From positions 1 to 50,179 of the forward strand of contig JAOPZF010000156.1 of the NCBI GenBank assembly GCA_025964255.1: a stretch of DNA of 50,179 nt. Reading direction: 5' to 3'. Shown here piece after piece: positions 1-7,730 of this stretch. The first letter of the stretch is position 1. Each line of letters starts with the position of its first letter. Source of the stretch: Solirubrobacterales bacterium. Its GTDB lineage: Bacteria > Actinomycetota > Thermoleophilia > Solirubrobacterales > 70-9. The notes under the pieces are model-generated. The model did not search any database and was not told the DNA's origin. It saw nothing but the letters and a program-made list of their open reading frames with translations. A program made the translations under genes and the position numbers.

Positions 1-494
1 GCCAGCCACTCGGCGACGGCGACCGCCGCGTGCTTGGTCACCGAGTAGGGCATCAGGCCCGGGTTGGCGGTCAGGCCCGCCGCCGAAGCGGTCGAGCTGA
101 GGTGCCCGTGGCGCCGCTCCATCATCCCCGGCAAGAGCAGCCGCGCCGCCCAGATGTGGGACATCACGTTGACCTCCCAGGTCTGCTGCCACTGGGCGTC
201 GGTGACCTCGGGGCCACCGTAGGGCCCGGCGATCCCGGCGTTCGAGCAGAAGACGTCGACCGGCCCGAACGCCTCCTCGGCCGCGGCGATCAGCGCCGCG
301 ACGCCGCCCTCCGAGCCGACGTCGGCGCGCAGGCCGAGGCCGCCGAACTCGGCCGCGACCGTGACGCAGGCCTCGCCGTCGAGGTCGGCGACGACGACGC
401 CGCGGGCGCCCGCCCGGGCGAAGGCGCGCGCGGCCGCGGCGCCGATCCCGGCGGCGCCGCCGGTGACGACGACGTGGGCGCTATCGAGGTCCAC
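1..494 (-). CDS. SDR family oxidoreductase (partial, C-terminus beyond the window)
   Basis: Reading the minus strand gives an N-terminal Rossmann fold with the glycine-rich cofactor motif TGGAAGIG, the NAG motif (CSNAGIAG), a catalytic serine region (STASAAG) and the YxxxK pair (YSVTK). These are the hallmarks of a classical NAD(P)-dependent short-chain dehydrogenase. About 164 residues are visible and the window edge cuts it just after the active site. I chose the GTG at 494 because it puts the first beta strand about seven residues from the start; in-frame GTGs at 524 and 536 are alternatives, bounded by a stop at 537-539. It is divergent from the EthD-like gene at 551, so the two promoters share a very short interval. 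Substrate unknown. Confidence 0.85.
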   Translation of the reverse strand, partial: MDLDSAHVVVTGGAAGIGAAAARAFARAGARGVVVADLDGEACVTVAAEFGGLGLRADVGSEGGVAALIAAAEEAFGPVDVFCSNAGIAGPYGGPEVTDAQWQQTWEVNVMSHIWAARLLLPGMMERRHGHLSSTASAAGLTANPGLMPYSVTKHAAVAVAEWL

Positions 495-550
495 AAGGCG
501 ACCGTATTCGCCTTCGGCCGCCACGCCGAGGAGCACCTAGGGTCGCCTCT

Positions 551-898
551 GTGGGTTCCTTCAAGGCGATCTCCTGCTGGTCCGCCCCGCGCCCCGGGGA
601 CGTCGAGGCCTTCGAGCGTCACTACTGGGACGTCCACGTGCCGCTGGCGGCGGCGATCCCGGGCACGGTCAGCCTGACCCTGACCCGTACCGACGAGGGG
701 CTCGAAGACGCGCCGCCCTCCTATTACCGCGTCGCCGAGACCGTCTTCGAGAGCCGCGAGGCGCTGGCCGCGGCGATGCGCACGCCGCAGTGGGAGGCGC
801 TGCGCGCCGACGCCGCGGTGATGTACGAGCGCTTCGGCGTCACCCTCGCCAACGGGCTCGGCGATCCGGTCGCGGTCGAGTTGACCGCGGAGGCCTGA
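551..898 (+). CDS. EthD-like dimeric alpha/beta-barrel protein
   Basis: A 115-aa protein starting at GTG. It has the small ferredoxin-like (dimeric alpha-beta barrel) pattern of EthD-domain proteins: an early strand, then a helix with the ERHYWDVHVPLA signature, where family members carry a conserved F/Y-x-x-x-H-xPL segment. EthD-type proteins occur next to degradation genes and are thought to be accessory or small lyase-like enzymes; few have a demonstrated reaction. The gene ends two bases before the ATG of the acetoacetate decarboxylase-like gene, so the two are almost certainly one transcript and probably act on the same intermediate. Family assignment is by motif only. Confidence 0.7.
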   Translation: MGSFKAISCWSAPRPGDVEAFERHYWDVHVPLAAAIPGTVSLTLTRTDEGLEDAPPSYYRVAETVFESREALAAAMRTPQWEALRADAAVMYERFGVTLANGLGDPVAVELTAEA

Positions 899-900
899 GC

Positions 901-1695
901 ATGGGCTTCGTCAAGACCGCGGCCGAAGTCGAGCGGATCGAAGCGGCGATCGCGGCACCCCGCTTCGGCGGCGCCCAGATGCTCTCGGTCGAGTTCCTCG
1001 TCGACCCCGACTTCGTCGCCGCGGTCCTGCCGCCGCCGCTCGAGCCGACGGCGGAGCCGCGGATGCGGGCGATGGTCGGTCGCTGGCAGTCGAACTGCGT
1101 CGGCGATTTCACCGGCGGCACCATCTACGTCACCTGCGTCCACGAGGGCCTCGAGGGCGAATACACCGTCGCCCAGTACATGGACGGCGACGCGCCGACG
1201 ATCTTCGGCCGCGATGTCTTCGGCGAGCCGAAGAAGATGGCCACCACCACGCTACGGGCGCGCGGGCCACGGATGCGCGGGACGATCGCCCGCCACGGCG
1301 TGCCGCTGATCACCCTGGAGGCGGAGCTCGACCGCGACAACGGTCCCTTCGAGACGACCCGCGAGAGCTACAACATCAAGTCGCGCCCGGCGGCGAACGG
1401 GCGCGGCCTCGAGGAGGACGCGATCCTCACCCGCGCCCACTATGAGATCCGCGCCAGCGTCTCGCGCGAGGGCGCCGGCCGGATCGCCCTCCGCGGCACC
1501 GTCCACGACCCGCTCGACGAGATCCCGATCCGCGAGGTCGTCCGCGCGACCTACTTCGAGGGGGACCTCAGCGCCACCGTCGCGGTCGCCGCCCGCATCC
1601 CGGCCGTCGTCTTCGCCCCCTTCCACCACGGCCGCAACGACGACTGGAGCGCCCTCGCGAGCGCCGCCGGCGAGGCGATCCCGCGGGCGGTCTAG
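901..1695 (+). CDS. Acetoacetate decarboxylase family protein (copy 1)
   Basis: 264 aa, close to the usual size of acetoacetate decarboxylase (ADC). Residues 104-112 read RDVFGEPKK, corresponding to the ADC segment whose first lysine (here K111) forms the Schiff base with the keto substrate and is tuned by the adjacent lysine (K112). I start at the ATG at 901, two bases after the EthD-like stop; the reading frame is open further upstream but that part overlaps the EthD-like gene. A paralogue at 31962-32753 shares long identical blocks (RWQSNCVGDF, GRGLEEDAILTRA versus GHGLEEDAILTRA, TVHDPLDEIP). The family includes decarboxylases and also aldolase/dehydratase-like members, so the substrate is open. 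Its stop overlaps that of the convergent TetR gene within a CTAG palindrome. Confidence 0.85.
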   Translation: MGFVKTAAEVERIEAAIAAPRFGGAQMLSVEFLVDPDFVAAVLPPPLEPTAEPRMRAMVGRWQSNCVGDFTGGTIYVTCVHEGLEGEYTVAQYMDGDAPTIFGRDVFGEPKKMATTTLRARGPRMRGTIARHGVPLITLEAELDRDNGPFETTRESYNIKSRPAANGRGLEEDAILTRAHYEIRASVSREGAGRIALRGTVHDPLDEIPIREVVRATYFEGDLSATVAVAARIPAVVFAPFHHGRNDDWSALASAAGEAIPRAV

Positions 1696-2363
1696 CCCTC
1701 GGCCTCGGGACGGTGGGCGACCATCGCGGCGCCGACCGTCGCGGAGAGCCGCCCCGCCGCCGCGCCTTCGCGCGCCGCCCCCGGTGCCAGCCCGCCGATC
1801 ACCGTGCGGCTGAACTGGTCGGCGATTTCGACCGCGTCCATGCTCCCGCCGGGGACGAACCAGGTCCAGGCCCAGTTGATCATCCCGAAGATCTGGACCG
1901 AGGTCAGGCGAGGGTTGACGGTGGCGAAGGTGCCGGCGCTCTCGCCGCGCTCGAGGATGTCGACGAGGATCGCCGCGAACTCCTCGCGCAGCCGGCGCAC
2001 CTCGGCCATCGCCGGCTCCTCGGCCGAGCGGAGGATCTCGCGCGAGAAGGCGACGGTCGCCGCGCGGTCGTCCTGCTGGGCCAGCATCAGCTGGCAGATG
2101 AACGCCTGCAGTTCGTCGACCGGGTCGTCGAGCTCGGCCAGGTACTGGCGCGCCTCGGCGAGCCGCCGGCGCATGTAGTCGTTGTTGATCTGCTCGAGGA
2201 TCGCTTCCTTCGAGCGGAAGTGGTGGAGGACGGTCCCTTTGCTGATCCCGAGCGCTTCGGCGACGTCACGGATGCTGACCTCGTCGTAGCCGCGCCTGGC
2301 CACCAGTTCGGTGAAGCAGAGGAGGATCTCGTTCCGCTTGCTTTTCCGCTGCGTCGCCGGCAT
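1692..2363 (-). CDS. TetR/AcrR family transcriptional regulator
   Basis: 223 aa with an N-terminal helix-turn-helix at about residues 26-50 (SIRDVAEALGISKGTVLHHF), the standard TetR DNA-binding fold, followed by a helical ligand-binding domain. The start lies 10 bp downstream of the acyl-CoA dehydrogenase stop, so it is the last gene of the minus-strand operon SDR-hydratase-dehydrogenase-TetR. That operon's promoter carries a 24-bp palindrome of the kind TetR dimers bind, and the same element recurs at 11769-11792. I infer that this protein autoregulates and also controls both divergent promoter regions. The ligand is plausibly an acyl-CoA or keto compound, but nothing in the sequence shows it. 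Confidence 0.9.
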   Translation of the reverse strand: MPATQRKSKRNEILLCFTELVARRGYDEVSIRDVAEALGISKGTVLHHFRSKEAILEQINNDYMRRRLAEARQYLAELDDPVDELQAFICQLMLAQQDDRAATVAFSREILRSAEEPAMAEVRRLREEFAAILVDILERGESAGTFATVNPRLTSVQIFGMINWAWTWFVPGGSMDAVEIADQFSRTVIGGLAPGAAREGAAAGRLSATVGAAMVAHRPEAEG

Positions 2364-2373
2364 CGCAGGGAGG

Positions 2374-3531
2374 CTACGCGAGTAGCCCGCGGGCGATGAT
2401 GAAGCGTTGGATCTCGGCGGTGCCGCCGCCGATCTGCATCAGCTTCGCGTCACGCATGTAGCGCTCGACCGGGAACTCGTCGATGTAGCCGTAGCCGCCC
2501 AGCACCTGGACCGCCTCGGTCGTCACCCGCATCGCCACGTCGCCGCCCATCAGCTTCGCCGCCGAGGCCAGCTCGCGGGAGCCGGAGGCCTCGGCCTCGA
2601 CCCGGGCCAGCGCCGTCCAGGTGAGCGCCCGCGCCGCCTCGGTCTCGGTGTACATGTCGGCGAGCTTGCCCCCGATCAGCTGGAACTCGCCGATCGGGCG
2701 GCCGAACTGGCGGCGCTCGCGGGCGTAGTCGAGCGCCACCTCGAGCGCGCCCTGCGCCACGCCGACCGACTCGGCGGCCATCAGCACCCGCTCCGAGTCG
2801 AGCCCGGCGAGGAGGATCGCACGGCCCTCGTCGGGGCCGCCGAGCAGCGCCTCGTCGCCGACCTCGCAGCCGTCGAGGACCAGTTCCCCGGTCGGCGAGC
2901 CGCGCCAGCCCATCTTCGAGAACTTGCGCCCGCGGGCGAAGCCGGGTGCGTCGGTGGGAACCGCGAAGAGGCCGAGCCGTCGCTCCTCGGCGCCGCCGGT
3001 CCGGGCGTAGACGAGCGCCAGGTCGGCGACCGGCCCGTTGGTGATGAAGGTCTTCGTCCCGTCGAGGCGCCAGCCGCCGCCCGACCGCTCGGCCCGCGTC
3101 CGCATCGACATCACGTCGGAGCCTGCCTCGGGCTCGGTCATCGCCAGACAACCGATCACGGAGCCGTCGATCAGCCCCGGCAGCCAGCGCTCCTTCTGCT
3201 CCGCGCTGCCGTGCCGCGCGATCCGTCCCACCACCATGTCGGCCTGGTGGAGCACCGTCGCCGCGGTCGAGAGGCAGGCCGCGGCGAGCTCTTCGCCGAC
3301 GATGCAGAGCTCCGCCAGCCCGAGCCCGGCGCCGCCGTACTCGGCCGGCGCCGTCGCCCCGAGCAGCCCCAGCTCCGCTGCCTGCCCCCAGCTCTCCGTC
3401 GGGAAGGTCTGCGCGGCGTCGATCGCTTTCGCCCGCGGCGCCACGTCGCGCCGCGCGAACTCGCGCACGGTCGCCCGCAGCAGTTCCTGCTCGGGCGACA
3501 GACCGAGGTCCGGCGGTGACGGCAACGGCAC
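2374..3531 (-). CDS. Acyl-CoA dehydrogenase, isovaleryl/long-chain type active site
   Basis: 385 aa with the complete acyl-CoA dehydrogenase fold: N-terminal helical domain, the FAD/substrate segment CLAMTEPEAGSD (128-139), the RRQFGRPIGEFQ motif (273-284) and the C-terminal GGYGYIDEFPVERYMRDAK block (345-363). It is an FAD enzyme making the alpha,beta double bond in an acyl-CoA and passing electrons to ETF. The position holding the catalytic glutamate in medium- and short-chain enzymes (IYEGT) is glycine here (IGGGT, G369). Instead the motif LDSER places E247 where isovaleryl-CoA and long-chain enzymes keep their base. This favours a branched or bulky acyl chain. It lies 3 bp downstream of the hydratase gene and upstream of tetR. 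Confidence 0.93.
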   Translation of the reverse strand: MPLPSPPDLGLSPEQELLRATVREFARRDVAPRAKAIDAAQTFPTESWGQAAELGLLGATAPAEYGGAGLGLAELCIVGEELAAACLSTAATVLHQADMVVGRIARHGSAEQKERWLPGLIDGSVIGCLAMTEPEAGSDVMSMRTRAERSGGGWRLDGTKTFITNGPVADLALVYARTGGAEERRLGLFAVPTDAPGFARGRKFSKMGWRGSPTGELVLDGCEVGDEALLGGPDEGRAILLAGLDSERVLMAAESVGVAQGALEVALDYARERRQFGRPIGEFQLIGGKLADMYTETEAARALTWTALARVEAEASGSRELASAAKLMGGDVAMRVTTEAVQVLGGYGYIDEFPVERYMRDAKLMQIGGGTAEIQRFIIARGLLA

Positions 3532-3534
3532 GGC

Positions 3535-4317
3535 TCAGAGTCCTTCGAAGCGGGGTTCCCGTCTCTCCAGGTAGGCGCGCGCCCCCTCGCGCCGGTCGCT
3601 CGAGGCGAGCACCGCCGCCAGTCGGTCTTCGACCCGCAGGTTGGCGTCGGCGATCGGCAGCTGGCCGTCGCGGCGCAGGCCTTCGACGATCGCCCGGGCC
3701 GCGAGCGGCGCGTTCCGGGCGATCTTCTCGGCCAGCTCCAGGGCCCGGTCGAGCACCTCCTCCGGCGCCACCGCGTAGTTGACCAGGCCCAGCTCCCGCG
3801 CCTCGGCGCCGGTGACCAGGTCGCCGGTCAACGCCAGCTCGGCGGCGGCGGTGCGCGGGATCAGGATCGGCAGGCGGGCGAGGCCGCCGGTCGCCGGGAT
3901 GATCCCCAGCTTGACCTCGGGGAGGCCGAGCTTGGCCTCGCTCGAGGCGACCCGCAGCAGGCAGGCGAGCGCGAGCTCGAGGCCGCCGCCGATCGCGTGG
4001 CCGTTGATGGCCGCGATCGTCGGCATCGGCAGCGCCGCGACCGCGTTCACCGAGGCGCGCAGCCGGCGGTTGTAGGCGAGGTTTTCTTCGGTGCTCGCCG
4101 ACTCCAGCTCGCGGATGTCGGCGCCGGCGGCGAAGACGCCGTCGGTCCCGGTGATGACGACACAGCGGACGTTCGAATCGCGTCCGAGCCGCTCGACCGC
4201 GTCCTGCATCGCGGTGGCCGTGGCGACGTCGAGGACGTTTCGGCGCTTGGCGTTGGTGAGCGCCAGCACGGCGACGTGGTCGCGCAGTGAGACCTCGACC
4301 GTGCCGCGCGCGCTCAC
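3535..4317 (-). CDS. Enoyl-CoA hydratase/isomerase (crotonase family)
   Basis: 260 aa, full crotonase length. The oxyanion-hole segment AAGADIRE (63-70) and NGHAIGGGLELALA (105-118) are present, and both catalytic acids of hydratases are kept: E114 in GGGLE and E134 in GLPEVKLG. This supports water addition across a 2-enoyl-CoA rather than a hydratase-dead relative. Its ATG overlaps the stop of the upstream SDR by 4 bp and its stop is 3 bp before the acyl-CoA dehydrogenase start, so the three are translationally linked beta-oxidation-type enzymes. Acyl chain specificity cannot be read from the sequence. Confidence 0.92.
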   Translation of the reverse strand: MSARGTVEVSLRDHVAVLALTNAKRRNVLDVATATAMQDAVERLGRDSNVRCVVITGTDGVFAAGADIRELESASTEENLAYNRRLRASVNAVAALPMPTIAAINGHAIGGGLELALACLLRVASSEAKLGLPEVKLGIIPATGGLARLPILIPRTAAAELALTGDLVTGAEARELGLVNYAVAPEEVLDRALELAEKIARNAPLAARAIVEGLRRDGQLPIADANLRVEDRLAAVLASSDRREGARAYLERREPRFEGL

Positions 4318-5054
4318 GGCAGCCCTGCCATGCCGCGCTGGAGCATCACGATCTCGGGGATGACGGCGGCGCTGGAGAGGCGGAGCAGGGCGCGTACCGA
4401 CTCGGCGACGTCCTCGGCGCGGATCATCGTCTCCGGCGCCACCGAGTCCTTGACGTAGTCGGAGAGCGCCGTGTCGACGAAGGCCGGGCAGAGGACGCAG
4501 GACTTGATCCCCGCCGGGCCGAGCTCCAGCTGCATCGCCTGGGTGAAGCCGACCAGCCCGTGCTTGGTCGCCGAGTAGACGCCGAGGCCCGGCTCGCCGA
4601 TCTTGCCGGTGATCGAGGCGGTGTTGACGACCAGCGCTTCGCCGTGCTCGGCGCCCGCGGCACGCAGCATCTGCTCGGCTTCGCGGTAGAAGAGGATCGG
4701 CGCGCGGAGGTTGACCGAGAGCTGTAGCGAGAGGTGCTTGTCCTTGATCTGGCCGAGCTCGCCGGCGACGCCGAGGCCGGCGTTGTTGACCAGCACGTCG
4801 AGCCGGCCGAAGCGCTCGCGGTGAGCGTCGACGAGGGCCGCGATCGCCTCCGGATCGCCGACGTCGGTGGCCACCGCCAGCGTCTCGACGGCACCGAATG
4901 CGTCCGAGGCCGCGGCCGCCAGCAGCTTCTCCTCGGTGCGCGAGGCGAGGGTCAGGTCGTACCCCTCATCGGCCAGCATGCCCGCGATCGCCAGCCCGAT
5001 TCCACTTGAGGCGCCGGTCACCAGCGCGGCCCTTCTACTCCCGTCCGCTCCCAT
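4314..5054 (-). CDS. SDR family NAD(P)-dependent oxidoreductase
   Basis: 246 aa from the ATG at 5054. Motifs: TGASSGIG near the N-terminus, NNAG, a serine strand (VVNTASITG) and catalytic YSATK. It is the first gene of the SDR-enoyl-CoA hydratase-acyl-CoA dehydrogenase-TetR operon and would suit a 3-hydroxyacyl-CoA or hydroxyl-compound dehydrogenase. The frame stays open far upstream, but that part is the antisense of the E1alpha gene. The ATG sits only 8 bp from the palindrome at 5063-5086, so the operator covers the promoter or transcript start. Exact substrate unknown. Confidence 0.88.
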   Translation of the reverse strand: MGADGSRRAALVTGASSGIGLAIAGMLADEGYDLTLASRTEEKLLAAAASDAFGAVETLAVATDVGDPEAIAALVDAHRERFGRLDVLVNNAGLGVAGELGQIKDKHLSLQLSVNLRAPILFYREAEQMLRAAGAEHGEALVVNTASITGKIGEPGLGVYSATKHGLVGFTQAMQLELGPAGIKSCVLCPAFVDTALSDYVKDSVAPETMIRAEDVAESVRALLRLSSAAVIPEIVMLQRGMAGLP

Positions 5055-5062
5055 GGGCGATA

Positions 5063-5086
5063 GACTAACCGTCCGGACGGTCAGTC
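5063..5086. promoter_or_regulatory. Palindromic operator 1 (probable TetR-family site)
   Basis: A 24-bp inverted repeat with 11 of 12 base pairs matching, left half GACTAACCGTCC and right half GGACGGTCAGTC, centred between 5074 and 5075. It lies between two divergent starts (SDR at 5054 minus, E1alpha at 5115 plus). The right half is identical over 12 bp to the element at 11781-11792, and the full 24-bp elements share 20 bases. The geometry fits a TetR dimer operator blocking both promoters. The regulator is inferred to be the TetR at 1692-2363. Confidence 0.75.
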
Positions 5087-5114
5087 GGGGATTCAGCGCT
5101 ACGGAAGGGTTGGG

Positions 5115-6095
5115 ATGAGTACCAAGACCGCGAAAGAAGAGGCCGGCGCGGCGCCCGCCGAGGGTGCCCTGGCACTCGACCTCTACCGCGAAGTGACCCG
5201 GATCCGGGCACTCGAGCTGCTGCTCAACCGCTACGTCAAGGAACACGGCTTCGGCGGCTTCTGGCATCCCGGACTCGGCCAGGAGGCGGTGCAGGCGGGC
5301 GCGGTGATGGCGCTGCGGCACGAGGACTACCTCTTCTACGCCCACCGCGGGCTCGGCTACGCGCTGGTCAAGGGAATGGCGCCCGAGGCGTTGCTCGGCG
5401 ACCTCTTCGGGCGGGTCGGTGGCAGCGTCGGCGGCAAGGGAGGCGGCACCGTCCACTTCGTCGACCCGGAGCTCGGTGTGCTCGGCCAGGGCGGCACGCT
5501 CGGCTCGAACTTCGTCCTCGGCGCGGGCGCCGCGACCTCGATCCAACTGCTCGGCGAGGACCGCGTCGTCGCGGTCTTCTTCGGCGACGGCGCCGCCGCC
5601 CGCGGGACCTTCCACGAGGCCGCCCTTCAGGCCTCGGTCTGGAAGCTGCCGATCGTCTGGATCTGCGAGAACAACGGCTGGCACCTCTCGGCGCCGTTCT
5701 CGGCGCAGAGCCCGACCGAGGACATCGCCGAACGGGCGAGCGCCTACGGGATGCCTGGCGTCGTCGTCGACGGCCAGGACGCGATCGCGGTCCGCGAGGC
5801 GACGCTGGCGGCGGTCGAACGGGCGCGGGCGGGGGAGGGGCCCTCCTTGGTCGAGGCGAAGACGCTCCGCATCCGCGGCCACTACGAGGGCGACCCCCAG
5901 AAGTACCGCGACGACATCGCCGACGGGCTCGAGGTGCCCCGCGATCCGCTGAAGATCCTCCGTGAGCGGGTGCCCGAGGCGGAGGCCGACGCGCTCGACG
6001 CGGCGGCGGCGGCGGAGGCCGACGCGGCGCTGGAGGCGGTCCTGGCAATGCCGAAAGGCGGCGCCGAGGTGGTCACCCAGGGAGTCTGGTCGTGA
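5115..6095 (+). CDS. Thiamine diphosphate-dependent dehydrogenase E1 alpha subunit (copy 1)
   Basis: 326 aa. It carries the thiamine diphosphate/magnesium motif beginning GDGAAARGTFHEA and closing about 30 residues after the GDG in CENN, and the family segment FGGFWHPGLGQEA. Such subunits pair with an E1 beta to decarboxylate a 2-oxoacid or cleave acetoin and pass the acyl or acetyl unit to lipoyl-E2. The start ATG has GGAAGGG about 6 bases upstream. Its stop overlaps the E1 beta GTG by 4 bp. The matching E2 is on the opposite strand at 9337-10704, next to a butanediol dehydrogenase-like ADH, which favours acetoin or a related hydroxyketone over pyruvate; that preference is inference. Confidence 0.88.
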   Translation: MSTKTAKEEAGAAPAEGALALDLYREVTRIRALELLLNRYVKEHGFGGFWHPGLGQEAVQAGAVMALRHEDYLFYAHRGLGYALVKGMAPEALLGDLFGRVGGSVGGKGGGTVHFVDPELGVLGQGGTLGSNFVLGAGAATSIQLLGEDRVVAVFFGDGAAARGTFHEAALQASVWKLPIVWICENNGWHLSAPFSAQSPTEDIAERASAYGMPGVVVDGQDAIAVREATLAAVERARAGEGPSLVEAKTLRIRGHYEGDPQKYRDDIADGLEVPRDPLKILRERVPEAEADALDAAAAAEADAALEAVLAMPKGGAEVVTQGVWS

Positions 6096-7117
6096 GTACG
6101 ACCGCGGTCGTCCCGGAGGTTCCCGAGGACATCGAGACCGAGCGGATCGGTTACGCCTGGGCGATCAACCACGCCCTCGCCGAGGAGATGCGGCGCGACC
6201 CGCGCGTCTGGATGATGGGCCAGGACATCGGCAGGATGGGCGGCGTCTTCGGCGTCACCCGCGGCCTCTTCGACGAGTTCGGCCCGCAGCGGGTCCGTGA
6301 CACGACGATCAACGAGACCTTCATCGTCGGCGGCGCCGCGGGGGCGGCGTTGACCGGGACGATCCCGGTGGTCGAGCTGCAGTTCGCCGACTTCGGCCTG
6401 GTCGCCGGCGACGAGATCTTCCACAAGCTCGCCAAGTGGCGCTACATGCATGGCGGCAAGCTCGGACTGCCGGCGGTGGTGCGCCTCCCGACCGGCGTCG
6501 TCGGCGGTGCCGGTGCCGAACACTCGCAGAGCCTTGAGGCGATGGGGATGCACGTTCCCGGCCTCAAAGTGGTGCTGCCCGCGACCCCGGCCGACGCCAA
6601 GGGCCTGCTGAAGAGCGCGATCCGCGACCCCAATCCGGTCCTCTTCTTCGAGCACAAGGGGATGTATCGGGTGAAGGGGGAGGTGCCGACGAGCGACGAC
6701 TACCTGGTGCCGTTCGGCGTCGCCGCGGTGCGCCGCCACGGCGACGCGGTGACGGTGGTGGCGACGGGCCTGATGGTCCCTCGCGCGCTCGAGGCGGCCG
6801 AGAAGCTGAGCGCCGAGGGAATCGAGCTGGAGGTCATCGACCCCCGCACCCTCGTCCCCCTCGACATGGACACGATCATCGCCTCGGTGGAGAAGACCGG
6901 CCGCGCCCTCGTCGTCCACGAGGCCGTCCGCACCGCCGGCGCCGGCGCCGAGATCGCCTCCCGCATCAACGAAGCGGCCTTCTTCGCCCTTGACGCCCCC
7001 GTCTGGCGCCTCGGCGCCCTCGACACCCCGATCCCCCAGGACCCCGACCTCGAGCAACTGGTCATCCCCAGCACCGCCAAGATCGAGTCCGCCGCGCGAG
7101 AATTGACGGCTCTCTGA
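6092..7117 (+). CDS. Thiamine diphosphate-dependent dehydrogenase E1 beta subunit (copy 1)
   Basis: 341 aa, usual length. It has the N-terminal pyrimidine-binding domain (MGQDIGRMGGVFGVTRGL, NETFIVGGAAGAALTG) and the C-terminal transketolase domain (GLMVPRALEAAE, EVIDPRTLVPLD). GTG start overlapping the E1alpha stop (GTGA), so the subunits are coupled. It is the last gene before an AT-richer accessory segment beginning around 7120; no E2 follows on the same strand. The paralogue at 33585-34574 belongs to the second complex in this window. Confidence 0.9.
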   Translation: MSTTAVVPEVPEDIETERIGYAWAINHALAEEMRRDPRVWMMGQDIGRMGGVFGVTRGLFDEFGPQRVRDTTINETFIVGGAAGAALTGTIPVVELQFADFGLVAGDEIFHKLAKWRYMHGGKLGLPAVVRLPTGVVGGAGAEHSQSLEAMGMHVPGLKVVLPATPADAKGLLKSAIRDPNPVLFFEHKGMYRVKGEVPTSDDYLVPFGVAAVRRHGDAVTVVATGLMVPRALEAAEKLSAEGIELEVIDPRTLVPLDMDTIIASVEKTGRALVVHEAVRTAGAGAEIASRINEAAFFALDAPVWRLGALDTPIPQDPDLEQLVIPSTAKIESAARELTAL

Positions 7118-7355
7118 CGTTACTTAGGCGCGGATTGGCTCAGGTACTCCGAGAGTAGATATTCGTTTAGAGGTTTCAGCTATCTCTCAGGCGAAACCAC
7201 AACAATCCATCGTAGATGTCTCGGAAATCATTTGAATTACTTAGGTACGAATGAGTATAGGATTCTTCTCCGATAAGCAGAGGCAAGAGCCGGAGGCCAC
7301 CACCCATTCCGGGTTAGGCCCATTCCGACATCTTCACTTGGGGAGGAAGACCAGC

Positions 7356-7697
7356 GTGAGCAGTACCAGCGAATTTCCCGCGATCGACCCGCTCGGTGGT
7401 TCACTCGGGTCCTACGCGCACATACGCGCGGAAGCGGAGGCCCACGAGGCTGCCCGCTCCTGGCTTAAGCGGAAGCTCATGGTGATCGTTGATTGGGCTA
7501 CCTACGACGAGCCCAACTTGACGGACGGCGAAATTACGCTGAGCGTCGACGAGGGGGCGGACGAACCGCTGTCTCCTCAGGAGGAATCGGACATCGCCGC
7601 CACCGTCAAGGCGCTGCACGGAGTTGGCCCGGTCAAGTCTCGCTTCTACGACGAGCTGTTGTCCGAGCCAGACCCGGACGCCAGCTCGATTCGCTAG
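7356..7697 (+). CDS. Small hypothetical protein, unknown function
   Basis: 113 aa from the GTG at 7356, preceded by GGAGG at 7342-7346 with 9-base spacing; an in-frame ATG at 7251 would add 35 residues but has no comparable ribosome-binding site. I do not recognise the family. The protein is acidic and soluble, with no membrane segment. A helical stretch (RAEAEAHEAARSWLKRKL) leads into a strand-rich, acidic centre (MVIVDWATYDEP, DGEITLSVDEGA). It lies 33 bp upstream of a membrane protein gene and the two probably form a unit. Base composition is less GC-rich than the dehydrogenase genes around it, which suggests separate acquisition. Confidence 0.6.
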   Translation: MSSTSEFPAIDPLGGSLGSYAHIRAEAEAHEAARSWLKRKLMVIVDWATYDEPNLTDGEITLSVDEGADEPLSPQEESDIAATVKALHGVGPVKSRFYDELLSEPDPDASSIR

Positions 7698-7730
7698 CAC
7701 CCTCTCCCCAATCAATCACCGTCGCTTCGG

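Noticed and set aside
1692..1695. CTAG shared by two convergent stop codons as a regulatory site
   Set aside because: A simple four-base overlap of TAG on each strand; nothing further supports a function.
5055..5882. N-terminal extension of the SDR at 4314-5054
   Set aside because: The extension is antisense to E1alpha and crosses the operator; the SDR fold starts right after the ATG at 5054.
7120..7245. Direct repeat TTACTTAGG at 7120-7128 and 7237-7245 as an insertion target duplication
   Set aside because: Nine bases, both copies on the same side of the accessory genes, no transposase or integrase; chance is likely.
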